Source: CAVUMR01 sp963742715
Lineage (GTDB): Bacteria; Actinomycetota; Actinomycetes; Mycobacteriales; Micromonosporaceae
Reading direction: 5' to 3'
Length of the DNA: 64,000 bases
Assembly: GCA_963742715.1 (NCBI GenBank)
Contig: CAVUMR010000003.1
Coordinates: 930,001 to 994,000, forward strand
Notes under the pieces: model-generated
Database searches by the model: none
What the model was told of the DNA's origin: nothing
What the model saw: the letters and a program-made list of their open reading frames with translations, nothing else
Translations under genes and position numbers: made by a program
In this document: positions 43,928 through 53,080 of the stretch, in pieces
How the letters are laid out: each line of letters opens with the position of its first letter
How positions within the stretch are numbered: position 1 is the first letter of the stretch

Positions 43928-46900
43928 CTACCTCCGTACCGCCGGGCTGGTCAGCTCCTCGAGTTGCTCGAGCTGGGCGTTGATCTCGGCCGTGGAGATG
44001 TCGTCGGCGCAGGTCACGCCGAGACCCGCCAGAATGTCGATGGCGCGCCGCCAATGCTCGGCGGCGTCGTCGAACCGGCCGAGGGTGCAGTGGGCGTGGG
44101 CGACCCCGTCATGGGCGCGGGCCTCGTCGGCCGGCTGGGCGAGCCCCTCGGCGATAGTCAGCGCCCGGCGGTGCGCCACCAGCGCCCGATCGGGTGCACC
44201 GGCCGCCTGGAGGGTCCGGCCGAAACCGAGTTGCCCCTCGAACTCGAAGTTGCGGTTGCCGGCCGCGCGGGCCAGTTCGAGAGACTCGGCATGGCACCTC
44301 ATGGCCAGCTCGTAGTCGCCATTTCCGCGGTACGCGCGAGCGAGCCCCGAGAGCGCATTGATCTCGGCCTGCCGGTGGCCGGTCTCACGGGCGAATTCCA
44401 GGACCTGGTTCATACACGCGATTGCCGCGTCGAACTGGCCGCGGGCCGCGTGTACAAAGCCCAGGCCAGCGAGCGCATTGGTCTCCGCGGCCCGGTTGCC
44501 GGTGATGCGGGCTGCCTGCGCGCCCACGGTGAAGACGTCGACCGCCTCGGGGTGCCGGCCCTGCGTGTAGTGGATGCGGCCGAGGCTGTTCAGCGCTTCG
44601 ACCTCACCCGGTCGGCTGCCGATGGACCGGGCCACCGCCAACGCCTCGGTGTGGCACTCGGTTGCCGCGCCATTCCGGTCCTGCACGTAGTACGCCCAGC
44701 CGAGGCCGTTCAGGGCATCCAGCTGCCCGAGACCGTAGGCCGTGGCGCGAGCCGCGGTCAGCGCGCGACCGAAGTGTTCGATGGCCTCCCGTTGCCGCCC
44801 CTGTGCGGTGTGGACATGGCCGAGTCCGATGTGCGCGTCGACGTGCGCGCGGTCGCTGCCGGCCCCGGGGTCCATCGTCAGGACCAGTTCGAAGCGCTCG
44901 GTCGCCGTCTCGTACCGGCCCTGGCGGCGTTCGAGGTGACCGAGCCGGTTCAGGGTGTGGACCTCGGCGGTCTGGTCGCCGGCCGTCCGGGCCGCGGTCA
45001 GGGCGCGTTGGTGCAGGTCCACCGCGTCGGCATAGTGGGCGCGCGTACACAGGTACCGGTGCAGGGTGCCGGACTGGTGGATCGTGTGGTCCGGTCGGTC
45101 GACGGCAGCGTGGTGGGCCGCGGGGAGCAGGTTGTCCAGCTCGGTGATCAACCAGGCGAGCGCCTGCTCTCGGTCGGACAACGCAGGCGCGACCGGGGTG
45201 GCCACCGCGGGCGCGACCGGCAGGTTGTCCGCGTCGTACGGGTACGCGAGCGTCATGGCGGCCGTGGCGACGCGGGCGTAGTGGTCGTACAGCCGGTCGA
45301 GCGCCGCCCGCCGTACACCGTCCACGGGCGGGTCCGCGCTGGCCGCGAACTCCCGGATCAGGTCGTGGTACCGGTACCGGCCGGGAGCCAGTTGTTCGAG
45401 CAGGTTGACCTGCTCCAACGCGGTGAGCAGGTCACGAGCCCGCGCAATGGTCGTGTCGAGCAACGCCGCCGCCGCGGCCGGCTCGTACTCCAGCCCGGGA
45501 TGCAGGCTGAGCGCGACGAACGCGCGCCGCTGCTCAACGGACAGGTGCTGGTACGACACGGTGAACGCGGCCGCCACACTCCGGTCGCCCTCGCTCAGTT
45601 CGGCCAGCCGGTGCTGGTCGTGCCTGCGCCGCAGCAGCTCCAGCACCTGGGTACCGGTGACCGGGACCCGACCGCGATCGGCGCGCAGCCGGGCCGCGGC
45701 GATCCGGACCGCGAGGGGTAGCAGCCCGCACAGCTCGGCGATCTCCCGGACCGTCCGCTCGTCGCCGGGATCGCGGTCGGCGCCGGCGACCGTCCGGAAC
45801 AACCGCGCCGCATGGTCGGGGTGGAGGGTGTCGACGCCCAGGTGCTCGGCTTCGTCCAGGCCCGAGAGTCGCCGTCGGCTGGTGACCAGTACGACGGACC
45901 GGCCGGTCCCAGGCAGCAGCGCCCGCACCTGGGCCTCGCTGTGTGCGTTGTCCAGCACGATCAGGACCCGCCGGCGGGCGAGCACGCTGCGGTACAACCC
46001 GACGCGGGCGTCGAGATCGGGCGGGATCTGCTGGCCGGGTATGCCGAGCCCGCGCAGCAGCGTGTCGAGTGCGGCGGCCGGATCCGTCGGCCGGCCACCG
46101 CTGAAGCCACGCAGGTCGAGGAACAGCTGGCCGTCCGGAAACCCGCCCGCGCGGACCAGCCGGTGCGCCGCCCGCACCGCGAGCGTGGTCTTGCCGACTC
46201 CCGCCATTCCGTCGACCGCCACGACCAGCACCTCGTCGGCCTGCTCCGCCAGCCGGACCAGCCGGTCGACCTCGGCGTCCCGGCCGGTGAAATGGCGGGC
46301 GTCCGCGGGCAGCTGGGCCGGCACCGCCCAGCCGGTACCCGGATCCGGCGGCGGCACCGGCCCGGTGGCCGGGGTCTTCGCGCCGGCCTGCGGGGCAGCG
46401 TCCAGCTCCCCGCGCAGGATCAGCTCGTGGACCGTGCGCAACTCGGCGCCGGGATCGGTACCGAGCTCCTCGGCCAACCGCTGCCGGAATGTCGAGTACA
46501 GGTCGAGCGCCTCGGCGCTCCGCCCGACCGCGTGGTACGCCCGCATCAGCAGCTCGGGCAGGGACTCCACCAGCGGGTGTTCCCCGGCGAGCTCGGTCAG
46601 GCGGCCGATCACCTCGGCGGCGCCACCGGTGCGTAGCTTGGCGCGCGCCCAGGCGACCACGGCGTCCAGGTACTGCTGGCGCCACGCCTGCCGGGTCCGA
46701 TCGACCCACGCCCCGGACAGTCCGGACAACGGTTCGCCGCGCCACAGGCCCAACGCCTGATCGAGCAACGCGACCCGGGTCGCGTCGTGGTCAGCCCCCC
46801 GCGCCTGCTCGACCATCCGCCGGAATCGCAGCACGTCGACCCAGTCCGGGTCGGCCTCCAACACGTAACCACCGCCGCGGCCCTCCACCCGTACCACGGC

Positions 46901-47140
46901 GGACGGGGTACTCGCCTGCTCCAGGATCCGGCGCAGCCGGGCGACCAGCGCCTGCGTGTTCCGACGCGCCGCCACCGGTGCCTCGTCCCAGACCCGGTCG
47001 ATCAGCGACTCGGTGGTCACCACCCGCCCGGCGTCCACCAGGAGCGCCGCCAGCACACAGCGTTGCTGCGGTGGCCCGGCGTTGACCCGGCGCCCATCGA
47101 TCCAGATCTCCACCGGGCCCAGCACACGAAGATCCACCAT
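43928..47140 (-). CDS. AfsR-type regulator: winged helix, BTAD, NB-ARC ATPase, TPR
   Basis: A 1070-residue STAND regulator. N-terminal OmpR-like DNA-binding domain (DLRVLGPVEIWIDGRRVN) and bacterial transcriptional-activator domain (to about residue 250), then an NB-ARC with P-loop VDGMAGVGKTTLA and VLIVLDNA Walker B, a winged-helix region, and about 9 TPRs from residue about 730 (for example LNRLGHLERRQGRYETATE). It activates target promoters on ATP- and signal-dependent oligomerisation. ATG 47140 follows TGGGGAG; the frame extends upstream with low-complexity sequence. It is the first of two in this region and about 4 kb from the lanthipeptide cluster. Confidence 0.93.
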   Translation of the reverse strand: MVDLRVLGPVEIWIDGRRVNAGPPQQRCVLAALLVDAGRVVTTESLIDRVWDEAPVAARRNTQALVARLRRILEQASTPSAVVRVEGRGGGYVLEADPDWVDVLRFRRMVEQARGADHDATRVALLDQALGLWRGEPLSGLSGAWVDRTRQAWRQQYLDAVVAWARAKLRTGGAAEVIGRLTELAGEHPLVESLPELLMRAYHAVGRSAEALDLYSTFRQRLAEELGTDPGAELRTVHELILRGELDAAPQAGAKTPATGPVPPPDPGTGWAVPAQLPADARHFTGRDAEVDRLVRLAEQADEVLVVAVDGMAGVGKTTLAVRAAHRLVRAGGFPDGQLFLDLRGFSGGRPTDPAAALDTLLRGLGIPGQQIPPDLDARVGLYRSVLARRRVLIVLDNAHSEAQVRALLPGTGRSVVLVTSRRRLSGLDEAEHLGVDTLHPDHAARLFRTVAGADRDPGDERTVREIAELCGLLPLAVRIAAARLRADRGRVPVTGTQVLELLRRRHDQHRLAELSEGDRSVAAAFTVSYQHLSVEQRRAFVALSLHPGLEYEPAAAAALLDTTIARARDLLTALEQVNLLEQLAPGRYRYHDLIREFAASADPPVDGVRRAALDRLYDHYARVATAAMTLAYPYDADNLPVAPAVATPVAPALSDREQALAWLITELDNLLPAAHHAAVDRPDHTIHQSGTLHRYLCTRAHYADAVDLHQRALTAARTAGDQTAEVHTLNRLGHLERRQGRYETATERFELVLTMDPGAGSDRAHVDAHIGLGHVHTAQGRQREAIEHFGRALTAARATAYGLGQLDALNGLGWAYYVQDRNGAATECHTEALAVARSIGSRPGEVEALNSLGRIHYTQGRHPEAVDVFTVGAQAARITGNRAAETNALAGLGFVHAARGQFDAAIACMNQVLEFARETGHRQAEINALSGLARAYRGNGDYELAMRCHAESLELARAAGNRNFEFEGQLGFGRTLQAAGAPDRALVAHRRALTIAEGLAQPADEARAHDGVAHAHCTLGRFDDAAEHWRRAIDILAGLGVTCADDISTAEINAQLEQLEELTSPAVRR

Positions 47141-47321
47141 GCTCCCCACAAACTGACCAACCGGCGCACACACCAGCATGGCAGCTGATTCCGCGCAGAC
47201 CCGACACGCTCTGGAGGAAACCTGCGCGGAGCTGGTCTCCGCCCGGCGCGGGCCGGCAAGCGATCGGCAGGCCACGGCCTAGAGTTCCGACAGGACAGCT
47301 AACGGCCGATGGGCGGACGCC

Positions 47322-47969
47322 ATGCCGAAGGTACGCGCGCACAACATCTCGATGTCGATCGACGGGTACCTGGCCGGCCCCAACCAGGGCACCGACCACC
47401 CGCTCGGAGTCGGCGGCCCCGGGCTGCACGAATGGATGTTCGCCACCCGTACCGGCCGGCGGATGATCGGCGAGACCGGTGGCGAGGAAGGCCTGGACGA
47501 CACGTTCATCAAGCAGGGCGATGCCGGTATCGGCGCGACCATCATGGGTCGCAACATGTTCGGCCCGATCCGCGGCGAGTGGGACAACGACGAGTGGACC
47601 GGCTGGTGGGGCGACAACCCGCCGTACCACCACCCCGTGTTCGTGCTGACCCACCACCACCGGGCGTCGATCGAGATGCGGGGCGGTACCACGTTCCACT
47701 TCGTCACCGACGGGATCGAGTCCGCGCTGGAGCGGGCCCGGGAAGCCGCCGGTGACCGGGACATCCGGATCGGCGGCGGTGCGTCGACCATCCAGCAGTA
47801 CCTGCGCGCCGGCCTGATCGACGAGCTGCACGTGGCGATCGCGCCCGTACTGCTGGGCGCCGGCGAGCGCCTGTTCGACAACTTCGGCGACAGCGGCCCG
47901 GCCGGTTACCGGTGTACCGAGTACGTCGGCTCGACCGCCGCAGCACACTTCCGCATCACCCGGGATTAA
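47322..47969 (+). CDS. RibD C-terminal/dihydrofolate reductase-like protein
   Basis: A 215-residue reductase-fold protein. The first strand NISMSIDGYLAGP and TIMGRNMFGP are typical of the RibD-C/DHFR-like group. IGGGASTIQQYLRAGLIDELHV followed by PVLLGAGERLF is the family's C-terminal signature. NADPH-dependent, substrate unknown. ATG 47322. It is divergent from the first AfsR-type gene and 68 bases upstream of the second. Confidence 0.93.
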   Translation: MPKVRAHNISMSIDGYLAGPNQGTDHPLGVGGPGLHEWMFATRTGRRMIGETGGEEGLDDTFIKQGDAGIGATIMGRNMFGPIRGEWDNDEWTGWWGDNPPYHHPVFVLTHHHRASIEMRGGTTFHFVTDGIESALERAREAAGDRDIRIGGGASTIQQYLRAGLIDELHVAIAPVLLGAGERLFDNFGDSGPAGYRCTEYVGSTAAAHFRITRD

Positions 47970-48037
47970 CCCCCCTGACGATCCGGAAACCCTGACATAG
48001 GGTGCCGGTGGGGTGGTTACAACCAGGTGGGGGAATT

Positions 48038-51000
48038 TTGTCCGAGTTGACGGTCGAGGTGCTCGGCCAGCTCGAAGTGTCGATGGACGGCCGCGCGGTA
48101 CAGCTCACCACTGGGCGACTGCGGACCTTACTCACCGTGTTGGCGATCCGGGCCGGCCGGACGATCTCGATGGACCGACTCGCCACCGCGGTGTGGGGCG
48201 AGGACCTGCCGGCCAATCCGCGGCGCAGCCTGCAGACGTACGCCGGCCGCCTGCGGACCGAGCTGGGTGACGAGCGGATCGGCAGCCAGCCGGCCGGGCT
48301 GGTCCTGCTTGCCGAACCCGACCGCATCGACGCGCTGAGGTTCGAACAGCTCCTCGACGATGCCGCCCGGGAAGCCGACCCGGACCGGGAGCGCAAGCTG
48401 CTCGGCGAGGCGCTGGACCTGTGGCGGGGCGAACCGTTCGAGGGCGTGACGTCCCGCTGGCTTGCCGAGACCGAGGCGCCCCGGCTGGTCGAGCGGCACC
48501 TCACCGCACTCGAGCGGCGTCTCGACCTCGACCTGGCCGCTGGTCTGCACGGCGAGCTGGTCGGCGAGCTCAACGAGTGGACCGCCCGGTACCCGATGCG
48601 CGAGTCGCTGTGGGTGCGGCTGCTCATCGCCCTGAACCGGTCCGGCCGCCGCGCCGACGCGCTGGAGCGGTACCTCCAGCTCCGGCTCCGGATCGCCGAC
48701 GAGCTCGGCGTCGACCCCAGCCCGGAACTCCAGCAGGTGTACGCCGACCTGCTCACCGAGCAGCCCGCGGCCGCGGTTCCCGCACCGGCCTGGCAGGACC
48801 CGGTGACCGTCCCGCAGCAGCTGCCCGCACCGCCGCCGGCGTTCACCGGTCGGGGCACCGAACTCGCCCAGCTGGAACGGCTCGACGATCCGTCGGCGGT
48901 CGTCATCACCGCGATCGACGGGATGGCCGGCGTGGGCAAGACCGCGCTCGCGGTGCAGACCGCGCACCGGCTGGCCGGCCGGTACCCGGATGGGCAGCTC
49001 TTTCTCGACCTGCACGGCTTCACCCAAGGGGTGGCGCCGGTGGAGCCGGGCGAAGCCCTGGGCCGGCTCCTGCGCGCCCTCGGGATCCCCGGCGAGGAGG
49101 TGCCGCTCCAGCTCGACGACCGCGCCGCGCTGTACCGCAGCCGGCTGGCCGACCACCGGATGCTCATCCTGCTCGACAACGCCGCCACCGAGGCGCAGGT
49201 CGGGCCGCTGCTGCCGGGCAGTCCAGGCTGCCTGGTGCTGGTCACCAGCCGCCGCCGGCTCTCCGGACTGGACCAGACCCACGCGGTGTCCCTGGACCTG
49301 CTGCCTCAGCCCGACGCGATCGCCCTGTTCACCGATACCGCGGGCACCGACCGGCTGGCCGGCGAACCGCCGCAGGCGCTGGCCGAGACCGTCGAGCTGT
49401 GCGGCCGGCTGCCGCTGGCCATCCGGATCGCGGCGGCCCGGCTCCGCTCGCACCGCACCTGGACGGTCCGGCACCTGATCGACCGGCTGCGCGACCACCA
49501 GCAACGGTTGACCGAGCTGGAGGCCGGTGAGCGCAGCATCGTCGCCGCCCTCGACCTGTCGTACCAGCAGCTCACCGCAGCGCAGCAGCGCGCGTACCGG
49601 CTGATCGCCCTGCACCCCGGACCGGATCTGACTATCCACGCGGCCGCCGCGCTGCTCGACGAGGACCTGCCGGAGGCCCGGCGCCGGCTCGACCAGTTGC
49701 GCGACGCGCACCTGCTGCTCGAGCCGACTCCGGACCGGTACCAGTTCCACGACCTGATCCGGCAGCACGCCGCGCTGGCCGTGACCAGGGACGAGCCGGC
49801 GGACCGTCGACACGCCGCACTCCACCAGCTGTTCAGCCACTACGCCCACACGGCCGCGGTGGCGATGAACGTGAGCTACCCGTTCGAGCCGGAACGGCGC
49901 CCGGAACCGCGCCCGACCAGGCACCCGGTACCCGACCTGCCCACCGCCGAGCGGGCCACCGGATGGATCGAGGCGGAGATGGCCAACCTGCTGGCCACCG
50001 CCCGGTACACCGCCGAGCACGGCTGGCTGGACTACCCGCCGCTGCTGGCCGTGACCCTGGACCGGCACGTGGTGAGCCGGGGCCGGATGGCGGACGCGGA
50101 GACGTTCAGCGAGCTGGCCCTGCCGGCGGCCAGAACCACCGGGGACCACATCGGGCAGATCAACGCGCTGCTCTGCCTCGGGTTCGTGCACCGGCGCAGC
50201 GGCCGGCACGCCGAGGCGGAGACGGACTACCGGCAGGTGCTGGAGCTGGCCGACGCCGCCGGCTACCGTCCCGGCGAGCTCGACGCGCTGGTCGGGCTCG
50301 GCCACCTCCAGCGCTGGCAGTGTGACTTCGCCGCCGCCACCAGCACCTTCACCAGTGCGCTGGAGATCGCCAGCGCGGTCGACTACCCCACCGGTGAACT
50401 GGAGGCGCTGCTCGCGCTCGGCCAGGTACACCGGGAGCGCAACCAGTGCGACATCGCCCTGGAGTACCTGTACCGCGGGCTGGCCATGGCTCGCGCGACC
50501 GGCCACCTGCCGTGCGAGCTGGACGCGCTGGTCGGGCTCGGCTGGATCCACCTCGCCAAGGAGCTGTACGAGCGGGCCGCCGAGGACTTCGACGCGGCGC
50601 TGCGCATCGCGCGGGCCGGCGGCTACCGGATCGGCGAGCTGTCCGCGCTGCTCGGCCGCGGCAACGTGTGCCGGCAACAGGGCCGGTACGAGGCGGCCAT
50701 CGACTACTACCAGCAGGTCCTCTCCCGCTCCCGGGAGATCAACATCGGCAACTGGATCTACGAGGCGCTGCAGGCGCTGGGGCGGACCCGGCTCTGCCTC
50801 GACCAGCCGGTCGACGCGCTCGCCTGCCACGCCGAAGCACTCGAGGTGGCCCTCCCGCTCGGCCAGCCGGTCGACGTGGCCCGCGCCCACGACGGGGTGG
50901 CGCACTCGTACCGGGCCCTCGGCCAGCACGACGACGCCCGCCGGCACTGGCGGCAGGCCCTGGAGATCTTCACCGGGCTCGGGGTCGACAGCATCGATGA

Positions 51001-51055
51001 CCGGGACGCCAGCGCCACCAACATCCGCGAACACCTCGCCCGGTACGACGACTGA
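48038..51055 (+). CDS. second AfsR-type regulator: winged helix, BTAD, NB-ARC, TPR
   Basis: A 1005-residue paralog of the regulator at 43928-47140, with the same order: DNA-binding domain (LTVEVLGQLEVSMDGRAVQL), BTAD, P-loop IDGMAGVGKTALA (about 300), NB-ARC, and roughly nine TPR units after residue 680. The start is TTG 48038, 3-4 bases after a GGTGGGGGAA site; a GTG at 48002 in frame is an alternative. It ends just before a strong hairpin and then the lanthipeptide precursor on the other strand. Its position suggests it could regulate the cluster, but no target was shown. Confidence 0.92.
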   Translation: MSELTVEVLGQLEVSMDGRAVQLTTGRLRTLLTVLAIRAGRTISMDRLATAVWGEDLPANPRRSLQTYAGRLRTELGDERIGSQPAGLVLLAEPDRIDALRFEQLLDDAAREADPDRERKLLGEALDLWRGEPFEGVTSRWLAETEAPRLVERHLTALERRLDLDLAAGLHGELVGELNEWTARYPMRESLWVRLLIALNRSGRRADALERYLQLRLRIADELGVDPSPELQQVYADLLTEQPAAAVPAPAWQDPVTVPQQLPAPPPAFTGRGTELAQLERLDDPSAVVITAIDGMAGVGKTALAVQTAHRLAGRYPDGQLFLDLHGFTQGVAPVEPGEALGRLLRALGIPGEEVPLQLDDRAALYRSRLADHRMLILLDNAATEAQVGPLLPGSPGCLVLVTSRRRLSGLDQTHAVSLDLLPQPDAIALFTDTAGTDRLAGEPPQALAETVELCGRLPLAIRIAAARLRSHRTWTVRHLIDRLRDHQQRLTELEAGERSIVAALDLSYQQLTAAQQRAYRLIALHPGPDLTIHAAAALLDEDLPEARRRLDQLRDAHLLLEPTPDRYQFHDLIRQHAALAVTRDEPADRRHAALHQLFSHYAHTAAVAMNVSYPFEPERRPEPRPTRHPVPDLPTAERATGWIEAEMANLLATARYTAEHGWLDYPPLLAVTLDRHVVSRGRMADAETFSELALPAARTTGDHIGQINALLCLGFVHRRSGRHAEAETDYRQVLELADAAGYRPGELDALVGLGHLQRWQCDFAAATSTFTSALEIASAVDYPTGELEALLALGQVHRERNQCDIALEYLYRGLAMARATGHLPCELDALVGLGWIHLAKELYERAAEDFDAALRIARAGGYRIGELSALLGRGNVCRQQGRYEAAIDYYQQVLSRSREINIGNWIYEALQALGRTRLCLDQPVDALACHAEALEVALPLGQPVDVARAHDGVAHSYRALGQHDDARRHWRQALEIFTGLGVDSIDDRDASATNIREHLARYDD

Positions 51056-51065
51056 AACTCGTGCG

Positions 51066-51103
51066 GTGGCCCCCGGGCCGGCAACGGCCAACCCGGGGGC
51101 CAC
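51066..51103. terminator. strong bidirectional terminator hairpin
   Basis: GTGGCCCCCGGG (51066-51077) pairs perfectly with CCCGGGGGCCAC (51092-51103), 12 bp, 14-base loop. It separates the AfsR-type gene (plus) from the lanthipeptide precursor (minus). Confidence 0.75.
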
Positions 51104-51141
51104 GCGTACACCGGAAGCGGCGGATCACCGCGGCGGTGCGG

Positions 51142-51312
51142 TCAGCAGCACTTCCTGACCGAGGTGAGGCTGTCGCACGAGGTCTTGCAGGACTGCCAGG
51201 TGCTGAACCCGGCGGTGATCTCGGCCGGGTCGGGAATGACGGAGATACGAATGTCCAGGTCGAATTCGGCCTCGAGCTCGTCCATCCGCCGGTCGAGTAC
51301 GGCTGTTTCCAT
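51142..51312 (-). CDS. lanA: class I (FxLD-type) lanthipeptide precursor
   Basis: A 56-residue peptide, shorter than usual gene-finding limits. ATG 51312 follows GAGGGGA with 8-9 bases spacing. The leader has FDLDI (17-21), the motif LanB recognises, and ends in EITAG (31-35), as I recall for microbisporicin/planosporicin leaders. The core region (about 36-56) holds FSTWQSCKTSC then DSLTSVRKCC: four Cys (42, 46, 55, 56) and eight Ser/Thr. The CC end recalls the same compounds, where an AviCys can form; no LanD is seen here. It is the last gene of the minus-strand cluster, 35 bases after the HExxH gene. Cleavage site not fixed. Confidence 0.9.
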   Translation of the reverse strand: METAVLDRRMDELEAEFDLDIRISVIPDPAEITAGFSTWQSCKTSCDSLTSVRKCC

Positions 51313-51347
51313 GACGCATTCCCCTCAGGTGATCGACTGCGCGGGAT

Positions 51348-52832
51348 CTATTTCGCCGCCGTGATCAGGCCCGCCGCCGCGAGGTCGCGCAGGCCCCGGT
51401 GCACATTGGCGGCAAGGTCGCTGCCGGTTCTCCCCCGCGCTTCGGAAAGCCGGCGACGGTACTGCTCCTCAATCGCGCTGACCTCGCCTCCGTCGCACAG
51501 GCTGTAGACCAGCCAGGCGTGCGAGTTCAACCAGTTCGTCTTCGGTACCTCGTGCGTCATGACGAGCAGTTGACCCAGGTCGGGCAGCGCGACGCTGATC
51601 GCCGGTTCGACCCGGCGGAAGTGTCCGGTCAGTACCTCCGGGGCAGGGGCGGCCGCGGCGGGTGCGGCCGCGGCGTCCGGCCGTACTGACCAGGTGCGGA
51701 AGCCGGGCACGACGTTCTCGATCGCATCGAGCAGCCAGCCGACGAACCTGCGCCCCTGCGCGGTCAGGCTCTGCGCGTGGACCGACTCGGCCTGCTCGGC
51801 CAGGTACCGGGCCCGGTCCAGGCTGGTCAGATGCGTCCCGTGTACCGCCGCGGGCGAGCCCGGCGTGGGCGCGTCCATGTTCTCCGACTGTGGCGGCGGC
51901 CCGAACCGCTTCACCAGGTCGTCGCTGGCGGTTGCCGCGGCCGCCTGGAACACCAGGAGATGGACGTACACGTGCAGGGCGAACAGCACCCGTACGAAGG
52001 TCCACGGGGCGCCCCGCCACGGGATCGGCACCTGCAGCTCCGGGTCGGCGGCCAGCGAACCGGACCGCAGCACGTCGAACAGCTTCAGGTGCAGGCCCTC
52101 GTGCAGCAGGATCTCGGCGGTCGTCCACGGATCGTCGAGCTGGTTCGGCGCCATGAACAGCGCCGAGGGCAGCGGATCCCCACCGGACAGGGAGTACAGC
52201 TGCCCGTCCGGCCGCTCGTCGGTGGCGAACCCGACCAGCGCGACATGCGGCAGTACGCCCGCGCCGGAGGCCGGCAGCAACTCGCAGAGCAGGTCGGCGC
52301 CGTCCCACAGCGCCCGGCACATCTCGTCGGTAGCCGCGATCGGCGTGGGCGGCGCGGAGCCGGTGAAGGTCCCGTTGTACAGCCACTCGAGCCGGGTCCG
52401 GAACGTCGCGTCGGCGGCCGGGTCCTGGCTGAGCCCGGTCCACACCCAGGCGCGGCCGCGATCCGGCCAGGCCCGTCGGTACGGCTCGGTCAACCGCTCG
52501 CAGGGGCCCATCCCGTCGAGCCCGCCAACCGAGGCTCTGGCCAGCAGGTCGGTGAACCCGTCGCCGGCCGGGGCGCCGTTCTCCAGTCGGGTCAGCTCGT
52601 CCTCGAACGCGTTGCGCAGCGCCGGATCGAACAGCAGCGCGAGCAAATTGTTGTCGTCCAGGCCGATCGTCCGGCGCAGCAAGTCGGCACGCTCCGGCTT
52701 CCGCTCCGCGAGCATCGCCATGCCCAGGCGATAACGCGCCAGGTTGCGTGCCTGGATTTTCACGCTGTCACCGAAGTTCGCATCGGTACCGAGCGCGCTG
52801 TCGGTTGCGCGGAGCTCCACAACGTCAGTCAT
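51348..52832 (-). CDS. HExxH-type RiPP modification enzyme with RRE domain
   Basis: A 494-residue protein. HEGLH (244-248) and His287/His291 in ALHVYVH give a metal site; this matches the HExxH putative peptide-modification family found with RiPP precursors. The last about 90 residues (from about 405: DLGQLLVMTHEVPKTN, LRDLAAAGLI) look like a PqqD-type leader-binding RRE. From memory, some members of this family are Fe(II)/2-oxoglutarate hydroxylases; a peptidase role cannot be excluded. It lies directly before lanA, with ATG at 52832 after AGAAGG. It most likely acts on the LanA core or on the 41-residue peptide just upstream. Confidence 0.85.
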   Translation of the reverse strand: MTDVVELRATDSALGTDANFGDSVKIQARNLARYRLGMAMLAERKPERADLLRRTIGLDDNNLLALLFDPALRNAFEDELTRLENGAPAGDGFTDLLARASVGGLDGMGPCERLTEPYRRAWPDRGRAWVWTGLSQDPAADATFRTRLEWLYNGTFTGSAPPTPIAATDEMCRALWDGADLLCELLPASGAGVLPHVALVGFATDERPDGQLYSLSGGDPLPSALFMAPNQLDDPWTTAEILLHEGLHLKLFDVLRSGSLAADPELQVPIPWRGAPWTFVRVLFALHVYVHLLVFQAAAATASDDLVKRFGPPPQSENMDAPTPGSPAAVHGTHLTSLDRARYLAEQAESVHAQSLTAQGRRFVGWLLDAIENVVPGFRTWSVRPDAAAAPAAAAPAPEVLTGHFRRVEPAISVALPDLGQLLVMTHEVPKTNWLNSHAWLVYSLCDGGEVSAIEEQYRRRLSEARGRTGSDLAANVHRGLRDLAAAGLITAAK

Positions 52833-52851
52833 CAGTAACAGCCTTCTTCGA

Positions 52852-53036
52852 TTCGGTCAGACGCGGTTCGGTCAGTGCGGTTCGGTCAGCTGCGGTTCGG
52901 TCAGCTGCGGTTCGGTCAGCTGCGGTTCGGTCAGCTGCGATTCGGTCGGTGCGAGTTCGGTCAGCTGAGCGGCGGCGCGGATTCGGTAAGACGCGCGGCG
53001 GTGCGAGTTCGGTCAGCTGAGCGGTGGTGCGAATTG
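52852..53036. repeat. 15-bp minisatellite between the two peptide-encoding units
   Basis: TTCGGTCA recurs at 52852, 52867, 52881, 52896, 52911, 52926, then TTCGGTC(G/A) at 52941 and 52956: a 15-bp period. It is followed by a larger direct repeat (GTGCGAGTTCGGTCAGCTGA at 52949 and 53001). It fills the gap before the HExxH gene and would separate it from upstream transcription. Confidence 0.9.
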
Positions 53037-53041
53037 CGGGA

Positions 53042-53075
53042 GGGCTCGCCGCGGCAGTCGCGTCCCGGCGAGCCC
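53042..53075. terminator. hairpin after the 41-residue peptide gene
   Basis: GGGCTCGCCG (53042-53051) pairs perfectly with CGGCGAGCCC (53066-53075), loop 14 bases, 5-6 bases past the stop of the small peptide gene. Probably a (partial) terminator, making lanA and the HExxH gene a separate or reduced transcription unit. Confidence 0.6.
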
Positions 53076-53080
53076 ACCCG

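Noticed and set aside
48128..51103. 991-residue open frame on the minus strand
   Set aside because: Shadow of the second AfsR-type gene; no start signal, no recognisable domain.
51125..51319. 64-residue frame over the lanthipeptide precursor
   Set aside because: Different frame from the FDLDI/EITAG peptide, and the better ribosome spacing belongs to the ATG at 51312.
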